From: CAWGYT01 sp963826795
Lineage (GTDB): Bacteria; Planctomycetota; Planctomycetia; Pirellulales; Pirellulaceae
Direction: 5' to 3'
DNA: 64,000 nucleotides
NCBI GenBank assembly: GCA_963826795.1
Contig: CAWGYT010000011.1
Span: forward strand, 1-64,000
Every line of letters starts with the position of its first letter. Within the stretch, counting starts at the first letter, position 1. This document shows positions 52,523-61,058 of the stretch, in pieces. The translations under genes and the position numbers were made by a program. The notes under the pieces were generated by a model. The model saw only the letters and a list, made by a program, of their open reading frames with translations, searched no databases and was not told the origin of the DNA.

Positions 52523-53006
52523 TGAAGGACTCTCTCCCGTTTCGACTGCCCATGGCCCACCAGATATTCGACTGAACATCGTCAGTCACGAATTGGACAT
52601 GTCCATCGGCGAAGGCAACGTTTACGCCCCCAACATGGTTGCTCGCTGGTGTGACGATGAAATCCCCCGTGCTGAAACTATGGCTGAAGTGGCAATGGTT
52701 GGTATTCGGTTGTTTGACGTGCATGTAGGTCGGACCCGTCGGTGCCCATCCCGAAAACCAGGAACGACCAAGATATGCTGAGTTGGATAGGTCGGCATGC
52801 GTGTATTCCGGGCTACAGCGCATCGCCATTTCGGCCAAAGTACGGGGACGTTCGGTTAAGTGATAGGACAGCGTCTTTTGCGAGCCGTTCAAAACGCGCT
52901 GTTGGGTTGTACCGCGCTGGATCAGTCGCTCGGCGACGCAAGCCGTCTTGGAAAGCCCGTCGATGACGTGTTTGGCGCGGACTGCCTGCTTCGGCTGGAA
53001 ATTCAT
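52512..53006 (-). CDS. DUF1559 protein, C-terminal piece
   Basis: Continuation of the gene above in another frame: RAKHVIDGLSKTACVAERLI, YLGRSWFSGWAPTGPTYMHV, and the family-defining C-terminal SNHVGGVNVAFADGHVQFVT DUF1559 motif. Frame change near 52995. The end overlaps the start of the dockerin PEP-CTERM gene. Confidence 0.85.
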   Translation of the reverse strand: MNFQPKQAVRAKHVIDGLSKTACVAERLIQRGTTQQRVLNGSQKTLSYHLTERPRTLAEMAMRCSPEYTHADLSNSAYLGRSWFSGWAPTGPTYMHVKQPNTNHCHFSHSFSTGDFIVTPASNHVGGVNVAFADGHVQFVTDDVQSNIWWAMGSRNGRESFNEN

Positions 53007-53616
53007 TCTTGTCGCGCGGATTCACCACGTTGATCAGACCGTTGTATTTAGCCGGAGTCTCGCGTTCGCCGTTGTATCCGGTGGCAAGTGAGGGCCAGCC
53101 CGCGTTCCCAGCGTAGTTGTCAGGCGCCGAGTTGATGCCCATGATTTCGAGGTTGCTGAAGTCAAAACCATCGGACGGACACAAAAACGTATCGACGACT
53201 GTCGTTGCAACGGATGCATGCGGATGAGCCGCACTAATCAGTCCGTGCTCACCATCATTGCATTCGTCAGCCAGATCGATACCGAAGTCGATTCGCTCAA
53301 AGACGTTCTGAGCGTCGATGTAGGGCAGAATACGGGCATGCCAGCTATAAAACCCTCCTTGGCATCCGCCGTTTCGAATTGCTCTACCGCTGGCGGTTTG
53401 TGAAACGGGGAAATGCCCATTTGCACTTTCGTAGCTGACGACCGCAATCGCAAGTTGACGAATGTTGTTTTTGCATTGTGTGCTGCGAGCCGCTTCGCGA
53501 GCCGCGTTGACAGCCGGAAGCAGCAACACGACCAGGATGCCGATAATTGCAATGACAACCAGCAACTCCACGAGCGTGAAGGCCCGCGTTCGCCGGCGTT
53601 TGGATTCAAGTTTCAT
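52813..53616 (-). CDS. DUF1559 pseudopilin-like protein, N-terminal piece
   Basis: From ATG 53616: MKLESKRRRTRAFTLVELLV then VIAIIGILVVLLLPAVNAAR, a type II secretion/type IV pilin-like prepilin leader and helix, followed by DUF1559 features (TQCKNNIRQLAIAVVSYESA, FYSWHARILPYIDAQNVF, TFLCPSDGF, NYAGNAGWPSLATGYNGE). After NPRDKNEFPAEAG (near 52995) the frame is wrong and the gene continues in 52512-53006. DUF1559 proteins are numerous in planctomycetes; their function is unknown. Confidence 0.87.
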   Translation of the reverse strand: MKLESKRRRTRAFTLVELLVVIAIIGILVVLLLPAVNAAREAARSTQCKNNIRQLAIAVVSYESANGHFPVSQTASGRAIRNGGCQGGFYSWHARILPYIDAQNVFERIDFGIDLADECNDGEHGLISAAHPHASVATTVVDTFLCPSDGFDFSNLEIMGINSAPDNYAGNAGWPSLATGYNGERETPAKYNGLINVVNPRDKNEFPAEAGSPRQTRHRRAFQDGLRRRATDPARYNPTARFERLAKDAVLSLNRTSPYFGRNGDAL

Positions 53617-53838
53617 CGTTCGCCCAACGCCAGTTCGCAGCGCGATCCTCAACGCAATAGGAGGTGCGCCTCAACACGCCGAATTGACACCATGTGGATG
53701 GTCGGCCACGCAGGCGCCGATACAACGGCTAAGGCGCACCATCTCCTCGCGGATTCGAAGATCGCTGCGATGCGAATCATGTTCCAAGACCAAACCGCTC
53801 AGCGCACACCAGAATACAGGCACGCGGACGGCACGGAA

Positions 53839-54207
53839 CTATCCAAGGCAGGATTGGATGGCGCGCGGTGGCGCGCGGGCAAGATGCAATGCGACAAGAG
53901 GGAGAGCCATGCGCAGGGGCTGGTCGTCGCTATACAGCTCGAAGCGATGCGCGAGAGGCAACTCAATTCGCAAATCGGTTTGAAGCTGTGCCTGAGCAAG
54001 GAAACGACAGATTGGACAGTCGTGATCCAATGCCGAATCGAGATCCGTCGTCGGCGCCGCCCCATGATGGTGGCAGTGATCACATGCGTGCGTTTGGAGC
54101 GCGAAATGGTTGGCACTCGGGAGAAAGTGCAATCCTTGGCCAAGTACCGAGACGCTGGCAAAAATACCAAAGGCAATGAGGCCGATCGGATTCCGACGTG
54201 AAGGCAT
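53839..54207 (-). CDS. Small Cys/His-rich secreted or membrane protein
   Basis: 122 aa with a hydrophobic N-terminus (PIGLIAFGIFASVSVLGQGL, signal peptide or anchor), then LQTHACDHCHHHGAAPTTDL and ALDHDCPICRFLAQAQLQTD. The CxxC and adjacent His residues suggest metal binding; similar HDCPxCRFxAQ proteins of unknown function occur in planctomycetes (DUF2946-like). It lies 220 bp upstream of the DUF1559 gene on the same strand. Confidence 0.65.
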   Translation of the reverse strand: MPSRRNPIGLIAFGIFASVSVLGQGLHFLPSANHFALQTHACDHCHHHGAAPTTDLDSALDHDCPICRFLAQAQLQTDLRIELPLAHRFELYSDDQPLRMALPLVALHLARAPPRAIQSCLG

Positions 54208-54344
54208 TCTTGCGTTCCATCTCAGCAGGAACTGACGGAAAGTACGAGCGTGACCGACCCAGCCAGATTTTAGGCTGGGCCGTCATGGCCGTCAACTGGC
54301 ATCCCCTCGAAGCTCCGCTCCATCAACAACCGCGCGTGACTCAG

Positions 54345-54577
54345 CCCCGCCGCTGCTCTCGATCATCGACCACCACAAAGAATTGCCTCGTCAGAGGAAT
54401 CTGTGGGTAACGTCGGGTGCTGGGAGGGATTCCCAGGTTGTGATGCAAGGCGATTTCGTAGGCTTCCTGGGTGCGGAAGCCATGTGATTGTCCGGGGATC
54501 CGTTTCAGTTTGTTGTTGACACCCTCGACGATTCCGGCGAAGTGCTGTCCCTCAGCTCGAAACCCGTTGAACACCAA
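54345..54577 (-). pseudogene. C-terminal fragment of an ISL3-type transposase
   Basis: About 77 codons, no proper start: VFNGFRAEGQHFAGIVEGVN, NKLKRIPGQSHGFRTQEAYE and IALHHNLGIPP, the standard C-terminus of ISL3-family transposases (GIVEGxNNKxK). The rest of the element is absent. Confidence 0.78.
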
Positions 54578-54621
54578 CTCGCGTTCGCTCTGGCAAGCAA
54601 GTGCAGCGCTTCACCTGCGAA

Positions 54622-55215
54622 TTAGGGTTGCTTCGGGAGGGCGAAGCTCCCGCTGAGCCGATTGAACTGCTTGGATGATTCGGAACAGAGAGATGTGTCC
54701 CCCGTTAACGACGGTGGTTGATTGCGGCTTGGGTATTTTTTCTTTTTTGGAGATTTGATCCAGCGGTCATGCCAAACGTCCGCCAGTAAAGTTCGCACGT
54801 GTTCGATCAGTTCGTCGCTGGTACATGGAACTTGGAAGTACTCGATGACCGTCTCACGCTCTGCGAGTTCCGTGAGTGAGATTAATTGACGGTGAAGATC
54901 ATAGAAGACCATCTCACTGGAAATAGTATCCGGCTTTCGCTGCTGCGCTTCAGCCAAGTAGCCTCGAGTAGCGTGGACCAAATTGTACAATAACAAGCAA
55001 AAGGAAAACTGGAATATCGTTCCCTGTGGTGTACTGCTGATCAAACGCTCAAGATGAAACACCTCGGTCACTTACTGAAAGACGTTTTCGATGCCCCAGC
55101 GGCACAAGTAGGCGTCCATCAAATCCGTCGCCGGGTACTTGTCGGCATCCAGCAAGCTCGTCACGAGGATCACCTCCTCATCGTCTTTGCGAAACAAGGT
55201 GATTCTTCGTGCGTA
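54622..55215 (-). pseudogene. IS4-type transposase fragment with in-frame stop
   Basis: Plus R1-derived codons at its 5' end, the frame reads VYARRITLFRKDDEEVILVT, YLCRWGIENVFQ, stop (TAA at 55074-55072), then VTEVFHLERLISSTPQGTIF in the same frame. The family consensus around the catalytic Glu has QQVTEVF here, so a CAA to TAA change explains the stop. The N-terminal half was separated by insertion of repeat R1 (55219-55456), and the C-terminal codons (LSGSFALPKQP) come from a GGGAGGGCGAAGCTCCCGCT repeat at 54635-54659. Confidence 0.8.
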
Positions 55216-55218
55216 AAC

Positions 55219-55456
55219 ACTGTAGTTGCATAAAGGATTCTTTGCGAGTGTGAGTTGGACTGAGAAAACCAGGGGTCTTCGAACTTGCCATCGCTTGTTG
55301 CTGGATCTCACATCCGGTGAGATCCAGGCGCACCGGGAGGGCGAGGCTCCTGCCGAGCCGCAGGAGCGGAAGACGCTGTCAAAGAAGGCTCAGCAGGAGC
55401 TTCGCCCTCCCGAAGGCTTGGCCACAAAGCAGTTTTTCTGCAACGCTGGGGTTCAT
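55219..55456 (+). repeat. 235-bp interspersed repeat R1, copy 3
   Basis: Third copy, oriented as copy 1. It separates the IS4-type transposase fragment from a short upstream piece (minus strand SYEVLSEHE near 55470) that may be the original 5' part of that gene. Ends TGTAGTTGCAT and CAACGCTGGGGTTCAT match copy 2. Confidence 0.82.
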
Positions 55457-55572
55457 GTTCCGACAGCACTTCGTAAGAAAAACCATCCATGACACTCCTC
55501 CATGAGACAAAAAGCACATCCGTTCGCGTCCTAAGTTTGTCTCACGAAGCCATTGACACCAATATCAGTTGT

Positions 55573-58371
55573 TTACAGCAGGAGCCTCGCCCTCCCGGCG
55601 TCCCGTCGACGTGAGATGAGTTTTTGCAGTTCGACGGCCCAGAAGACGGTGGTGCTGAGTAACAGGCAGGCGAGCAGTTCGCCGAGGGTCAGGCTGGTCG
55701 TCTTGAACGCGACTTGAAGCGGTGGCAGGTAAATGACCGCCATCTGCAGCAGGAACGTGAGCAGAACCGAACCGAGCAGGGCTTGATTGGAGAACAGGCC
55801 GATGGCGAACAGCGAGTCGCGTGTGGAGCGGGTGGCCAGCGCGTTGCCCATCTGCGAAAGCGTGAGCACCGTGAACACCATCGTCCGCCACCGCAACTCA
55901 CCGGCGTTGCCTTCGCTCAACTGCAGATAACCCATCAGCAGCGAGACCGAACCCATCAGCAATCCCACCCAGGCGATTTCGCGCCACATCCCACGGCCCA
56001 TCACATGTTCCTCGGCCGGATAGGGACCGCGTTGCATCGTATTGCGTTCGGCGGGCTCAACCGCAAGTGCCAGACCTGGCAACCCATCCGTGACCAGATT
56101 GACCCACAGGATTTGCAGTGGCATCAGCGGCAGAGGCATACCGACCAGCGGCCCCAGGACCATCACGACGACTTCTCCCGCGTTACTGGTCATCGTGTAC
56201 TTCACGAACTTGCGAATGTTATCGTACACGACACGGCCTTCTTCGACCGCGTTGACAATTGTCGCGAAGTTGTCGTCCAGCAAGACCATGTCCGAGACTT
56301 CCTTCGAGACGTCCGTGCCGATTTGGCCCATGGCCACGCCGATGTGAGCTTGTTTCAAGGCCGGTGCATCGTTCACGCCGTCCCCGGTCATCGCCACGAC
56401 CTCGCCGGATTTTTGCAAAGCCTGAACCAGGTGCAGTTTGTCCCTGGGGGCGACCCGCGCAAACACCGAGACGTCCGCCGTGGCGGCTCGGAGTTGGGTC
56501 GGTGACAGCTTGGCCAATTCCGGGCCAACCAAGGTCCGGTCCTGCTCGGCGATTCCCAGTTGAGTGGCAATGTGCATCGCGGTCAGCGGATGGTCACCGG
56601 TGATCATGATGGGACGAATCCCCGCCTCGAGGCAGCGGGCAACCGCCTGCCGGACTTCGGGCCGCGGAGGATCGATCATGGCGAGCATGCCGACGAAGAT
56701 CAGATCCTGCTCCAGCTGATCGCGGTCGGCGGTTGAGGGTCGTGTGCGCCAAGTCCGAAACGCGACGCCCAGCACGCGCATCCCCAGGGCCGCCAGCTGA
56801 TTGTTCGACGCGAGGATCCGTTGCCGCTTGGCTTCGTCAAGCGGCCGGGCTTGATCGTCGATCCAAGCGAACTGACAAGCCTTCAATACCGAGTCCACGG
56901 CGCCCTTCATAAACGCGACCGCGCTGGGCTGATCCAGCCGATGCAGGAGCGTGACAAGCGGCTGCCGCGGCGGGGCGTCGACCGCTTGATTTCCCGTCGT
57001 CTGGCATTGATGCAACGTCGTCATGCGTTTTCGCTGTGAATCGAACGGCACCTCGTCGATTCGCGGAAATTCACGGACCAGCTCGCGCCTCGACAGGCCG
57101 AAGCGGGCGGCGGCCACGACCAGGGCCGCTTCGGTCGGCTCGCCCAAAGCGGCCGTTTCGTCGCCCTCGAGATCCTCCACCAATTCCGCGTCGCTACACA
57201 GGGCGGCGCCCCCCAGCAGCAAAAGAAAAGACGACTGTCCGGCGATTTCACTTGCCTGCGTGGCTTCGTCCCGATCGCCGCCGCCGGTCCCGGCTTTCCC
57301 GCGATCACGTGAACCGGTCAGTTCCAGGCGCCGACCGGCAGTATCCAGCACGGTCACCGTCATGCGATTTTCGGTCAGCGTGCCCGTCTTGTCGGTACAG
57401 ATCACGGTCACGGAGCCGAGTGTTTCGACGGCGGGCAACTTTCGAATCAGTGCCTGCCGTTTGAACATGCGTCGGGCGCCAATCGCCAACGCGACCGTGG
57501 CTACGGCGGGCAGTCCCTCCGGGACAATGGCCACCGCCAGGCTGAGCGAGGTCATCAACATCAGGCGCCACGGCTCGCCGACCAAAATGCCCAGTGCGAA
57601 GACGAGCGCGACGATACCCAGCGAGACGCAGGCGAGTGTTCGTCCGAGCTGTGCCAGGCGACGCTGCAACGGAGTCGGCTCGTGCTCGACCGATTGCAGC
57701 GAACTGGCGATTTGCCCCAGTTCGGTGGCCATTCCAATCTCGGTCACGATCGCCGTTCCGTGCCCGTAAGTAACCGTGGTCCCCATGTAGGCCATGTTCT
57801 GGCGGTCGGCCACGGGCAGCTCGGCGGCCGGAATCGCGTCGACCTGCTTGTCCACGGGCTCTGACTCGCCCGTTAACGACGACTCTTGGAGTTTCAAGTT
57901 GAAGCTTTCCAGCACGCGGCAGTCCGCGGGCACCAGATTGCCGACTTCCAAGATCACCAGGTCACCGGGCACCAGATCCCCAGCGGAGACTTCACGCAGC
58001 GATCCGTCTCGCCGCACGCGCATGCGCGGCACCGTCAATCGCTTCAGAGCCGCCAGCGCTTGCTCGGCGCGATAGTCCTGCACAAAGCCGATCGTTGCGT
58101 TCAAGAGAACGATCACGACCACCGCCGCGGCGTCGATGTATTCCTCCAAGAACACGGAAACAATCGCCGCGACGAACAGCAATGCGACCATGGCCGAGCG
58201 CAGCTGTTCGGCCAGGATCTGCCAGGGGCCCCGACCACTAACTTCAACGAGTCGATTCGCCCCGTACTGGGCTTGGCGCCGTGTGGCTTCCGCCGCGGAA
58301 AGGCCGGCCGAGAGATCGGACTGAAGTTCCCGAACGACCTCGGCCGTTGTGCATTGATGCCACGCCGTCAT
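55573..58371 (-). CDS. P2-type cation-transporting ATPase (Ca2+ ATPase-like)
   Basis: 932 aa, complete. N-terminal domain, actuator LQESSLTGESEPVDKQ, M4 VAIVPEGLPAVATVALAIGA, phosphorylation site ICTDKTGTLTENR (Asp near 328), nucleotide-binding KGAVDSVLKACQFAW, hinge TGDGVNDAPALKQAHIGVAM, M6 LWVNLVTDGLPGLALAVEPA. The NxVTDGxP form of M6 is typical of the P2A/P2B calcium ATPases, in contrast to the P2C enzyme at 11.7-14.5 kb. The last residues (GRARLLL) are encoded by a GCCTCGCCCTCCC-type palindrome, so the natural C-terminus was replaced. The frame is intact throughout. Confidence 0.93.
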   Translation of the reverse strand: MTAWHQCTTAEVVRELQSDLSAGLSAAEATRRQAQYGANRLVEVSGRGPWQILAEQLRSAMVALLFVAAIVSVFLEEYIDAAAVVVIVLLNATIGFVQDYRAEQALAALKRLTVPRMRVRRDGSLREVSAGDLVPGDLVILEVGNLVPADCRVLESFNLKLQESSLTGESEPVDKQVDAIPAAELPVADRQNMAYMGTTVTYGHGTAIVTEIGMATELGQIASSLQSVEHEPTPLQRRLAQLGRTLACVSLGIVALVFALGILVGEPWRLMLMTSLSLAVAIVPEGLPAVATVALAIGARRMFKRQALIRKLPAVETLGSVTVICTDKTGTLTENRMTVTVLDTAGRRLELTGSRDRGKAGTGGGDRDEATQASEIAGQSSFLLLLGGAALCSDAELVEDLEGDETAALGEPTEAALVVAAARFGLSRRELVREFPRIDEVPFDSQRKRMTTLHQCQTTGNQAVDAPPRQPLVTLLHRLDQPSAVAFMKGAVDSVLKACQFAWIDDQARPLDEAKRQRILASNNQLAALGMRVLGVAFRTWRTRPSTADRDQLEQDLIFVGMLAMIDPPRPEVRQAVARCLEAGIRPIMITGDHPLTAMHIATQLGIAEQDRTLVGPELAKLSPTQLRAATADVSVFARVAPRDKLHLVQALQKSGEVVAMTGDGVNDAPALKQAHIGVAMGQIGTDVSKEVSDMVLLDDNFATIVNAVEEGRVVYDNIRKFVKYTMTSNAGEVVVMVLGPLVGMPLPLMPLQILWVNLVTDGLPGLALAVEPAERNTMQRGPYPAEEHVMGRGMWREIAWVGLLMGSVSLLMGYLQLSEGNAGELRWRTMVFTVLTLSQMGNALATRSTRDSLFAIGLFSNQALLGSVLLTFLLQMAVIYLPPLQVAFKTTSLTLGELLACLLLSTTVFWAVELQKLISRRRDAGRARLLL

Positions 58372-58389
58372 GGTTGGCCTTCGCGGATG

Positions 58390-60024
58390 CTACCAAATGC
58401 GAATTCGATCGGAGGGTTCCTTATAGAGCGAATCGCCGGGCTGGACATCGAACGCCTGGTAGAACGCATCCAAATTCGTCACCGGCCCATTGGCGCGGTA
58501 GCGCGACGGAGCATGTGGGTCGGTCAGCAATCGGCGGATCATCTCCGCGTCTCGATACTTGCGTCGCCAGATTTGGGACCAGCCCAGGAAAAATCGCTGA
58601 TCGCCCGTCCAGCCGTCGATCACGGGTGCCGAATCGTTGCCGAGTGCCAAACGATAGGCTTTCAGTGCGATCGACATGCCGGATAGATCCGCGATGTTTT
58701 CGCCCAACGTCAGCTCGCCGTTTACCGCCTTTCCTGGCAGCGGCTCGTAGGCGCCGTACTGGGTGACCAGCTGCTGAGTCAGCCGGGTGAACGCGGCGCG
58801 ATCCGCGTCAGTCCACCAGTTGTTGAGATTGCCGTCGCCGTCGTATTTGCTGCCTTGATCGTCAAACGCGTGACTGATTTCGTGACCGATCACGGCCCCG
58901 ATTCCACCGTAGTTGGCCGCGTCGTCCGCCGCGGCATCGAAGAATGGCGGCTGCAGGATGGCTGCCGGGAACACAATCTCGTTCAGGCCCGGGTTGTAGT
59001 AGGCGTTCACCGTTTGCGGCGTCATGGCCCACTCATCGCGGTCGACCGGCTTGCCGAGTTTGTCGAGCATGCGCTGGTGTTCGACGCGCGTCGAACGGAC
59101 CACGTTGCCGACCAGTTCATCCGGCTTGATCTGCAGCTTCGAATAGTCACGCCACTGGTCGGTATAGCCGATCTTGGTGCGGATCTTGGCGAGCTTCTCC
59201 AGCGCCCGCTTCTTCGTCTCGGGCGTCATCCACGTCAGCTCGCCGATACTCCCTTCATAGGCCTGCAGCAGGTTCTGCACCAGTTCGTCCATCCGTGCCT
59301 TGGCCTCCGGCGTGAAGTGTCGTTGAACGTACAAGCGCCCCACCACGTCTCCCAGTACGCCAAAATCACCGGCACCGGCGCCCGACGTTGCCTCGACGGC
59401 CCTTTTCCAGCGCGGTTTCTGCTGCGGCACACCGGCGAGTTCTTTGGAATGCAATTCAAAGTGAGCGTCGACTAGCGGCTGTGTCAGCATCGGGGCGTAG
59501 GCGTCGATCAGGCTGAACTTCAAGTACTGTTTCCAGACGGAAATTGGCGTCTCGAGGAGAATCGACTGGAGACCTTCGAAAAAACTGGGCGTCACCACGT
59601 TGATTTCATCCAACCCCGGCGCGCCAGCCGCCTCCAGAAACAAACGCCACGGGATCTGCGGCATGTTTTTTGCCAAGTCGTCCAGCTGGAACTTGTTGTA
59701 GCGCTTCTCGGCATTCCTCAATTCCGTGCGTTCCCATTGAACCTTGGCGAGTGCCGTCTCGAGTTTCAAAATGGCCTCGGCCGCCTCGGCGGGCTGCTCG
59801 AGCTCGCTCAGCTCGAACAGCCTGCGCGATGTAAGCCCGCAGCGCCTCGCGCGCCTGAGCATATTTCGGATCGTCCTCCACCAGGTAGTAATCCCGATCC
59901 GGCAACGTCGTCCCGCTTTGCACCACCGCTGCCAGGTACTGCGTCGAATTCTTGTCGTCCTGGTCGACGTAGAAACCCAATGGCGTTCGTACGCCCAGAT
60001 GCTGCAATTTCCCGAACTGCTCAA
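58390..60024 (-). CDS. M13 family zinc metallopeptidase, C-terminal piece
   Basis: The last about 480 residues are neprilysin-like peptidase: LFELSELEQPAEAAEAILKL, VNAYYNPGLNEIVFPAAIL, zinc motif IGHEISHAFDDQGSKYDGD (HExxH), third ligand GENIADLSGM, and the C-terminal CxxW-less end YKEPSDRIRIW. The first about 65 codons are out of frame; the true N-terminal part is in 59606-60445, with a frame change near 59825. A secreted or periplasmic endopeptidase that cleaves oligopeptides. Confidence 0.88.
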   Translation of the reverse strand: MSSSGNCSIWAYERHWVSTSTRTTRIRRSTWQRWCKAGRRCRIGITTWWRTIRNMLRRARRCGLTSRRLFELSELEQPAEAAEAILKLETALAKVQWERTELRNAEKRYNKFQLDDLAKNMPQIPWRLFLEAAGAPGLDEINVVTPSFFEGLQSILLETPISVWKQYLKFSLIDAYAPMLTQPLVDAHFELHSKELAGVPQQKPRWKRAVEATSGAGAGDFGVLGDVVGRLYVQRHFTPEAKARMDELVQNLLQAYEGSIGELTWMTPETKKRALEKLAKIRTKIGYTDQWRDYSKLQIKPDELVGNVVRSTRVEHQRMLDKLGKPVDRDEWAMTPQTVNAYYNPGLNEIVFPAAILQPPFFDAAADDAANYGGIGAVIGHEISHAFDDQGSKYDGDGNLNNWWTDADRAAFTRLTQQLVTQYGAYEPLPGKAVNGELTLGENIADLSGMSIALKAYRLALGNDSAPVIDGWTGDQRFFLGWSQIWRRKYRDAEMIRRLLTDPHAPSRYRANGPVTNLDAFYQAFDVQPGDSLYKEPSDRIRIW

Positions 60025-60445
60025 TCACCTGCGGCAGCGATTCCAGCTGGTCGATCGCGGCCAGCTGGTCCGCCAAGGGCGCGAGCCCGAGTTTCTCGAC
60101 CGTCGCTTCGTCCATAAAACTCCGGTAGAAATCGCCGACTTTTTGCTCGTCGGTTCCGTCCGCGTGAGCACCAGCAGCCGCTTCGTCGATAATCTCGCGC
60201 AGATTCAACAGGGCCTCGTCCATCAAGATGATGAACGAACCGTAATTCGATTTGTCATCGGGAATCGGTGTGTGTTTGAGCCACTCGCCGTTGACATGCA
60301 GGAATAAGTCGTCCTGGACGCGCACTTGAGGGTCGAATCCGTTTCCGTCAATTCCGGAAGAGAGCGTCTCGTCGGCCCGTGTCATGGAGTTCGACAAGAC
60401 CAGAAATGACGCGGTTACCAAGTAGCTCACGAGTGGACGCTGCAT
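59606..60445 (-). CDS. M13 family zinc metallopeptidase, N-terminal piece
   Basis: From ATG 60445 (AAGGAT site before it): signal peptide (VSYLVTASFLVLSNSMTRA), then the M13 N-terminal domain (FDPQVRVQDDLFLHVNGEWL, PDDKSNYGSFIILMDEALLN, GTTLPDRDYYLVEDDPKYAQ). After LRAYIAQAV the frame is wrong and continues in the C-terminal piece. ATG 60445 lies one base after the stop of the WD40 gene, so the genes are coupled. Confidence 0.87.
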   Translation of the reverse strand: MQRPLVSYLVTASFLVLSNSMTRADETLSSGIDGNGFDPQVRVQDDLFLHVNGEWLKHTPIPDDKSNYGSFIILMDEALLNLREIIDEAAAGAHADGTDEQKVGDFYRSFMDEATVEKLGLAPLADQLAAIDQLESLPQVIEQFGKLQHLGVRTPLGFYVDQDDKNSTQYLAAVVQSGTTLPDRDYYLVEDDPKYAQAREALRAYIAQAVRAERARAARRGGRGHFETRDGTRQGSMGTHGIEECREALQQVPAGRLGKKHAADPVAFVSGGGWRAGVG

Positions 60446-60446
60446 T

Positions 60447-61058
60447 TCATTGATCCTTACGGGTGTGGTCCCTGAGGTGAGTTTCGAATGGAAGATGCCA
60501 GAGCTTAATGATGCCGTCGAATCCGGCGGAAGCAAGCCATCGGCCCGCGGGATCAACGGCCAACGCCAGCACACGACCCGTGTGGCCTTTGAGTCGTGCC
60601 GTTTCCACGTCGTGGCGCGAATCCCAAATTTGGATCCAATGGTCGTCGCGTCCCAGCACAAGCTGGCCAGGATCGGGAAGCTCCGCGATCGTGCGGATGG
60701 TCTCCTCCACGGAGAACGTTCGAATGATTCCGGTCGCCGTCGACTCCGACAACTCGACCAACTCTCGTCCCTCGCCGGCCGCTACCCAATGACCCGAGGG
60801 CTTGAGTTGTGCGAGCGCGGATGGGTCCGCCCGTGATGGGAATGGATCGCAACAGTCTGGAGCGGTCAAGATCCCACCACTGCACGGTCTGGTCGTTGCC
60901 CGATGAGACGACCCGATTCGCGGCTTGGTCGAAACGTACCACGTAGATCGAATCGGTATGTCCCGCGAGCGACTCCAGGCAGCGGCCTGACGCCACGTCC
61001 CAAATCCGCACGAGCCGGTCGTCGCCGGCCGAGGCCAGTTGCTTGCCTGACGGCGCAT
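60447..61058 (-). CDS. C-terminal WD40 piece of the TPR/WD40 protein
   Basis: The in-frame part (about 60850 down to 60447) reads ALAQLKPSGHWVAAGEGREL, LVLGRDDHWIQIWDSRHDVE, and HTGRVLALAVDPAGRWLASA, then GFDGIIKLWHLPFETHL: the last two WD40 blades. The first about 70 codons are out of frame. It joins 60553-63678 near 60850 by a one-base change. Confidence 0.78.
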   Translation of the reverse strand: MRRQASNWPRPATTGSCGFGTWRQAAAWSRSRDIPIRSTWYVSTKPRIGSSHRATTRPCSGGILTAPDCCDPFPSRADPSALAQLKPSGHWVAAGEGRELVELSESTATGIIRTFSVEETIRTIAELPDPGQLVLGRDDHWIQIWDSRHDVETARLKGHTGRVLALAVDPAGRWLASAGFDGIIKLWHLPFETHLRDHTRKDQ

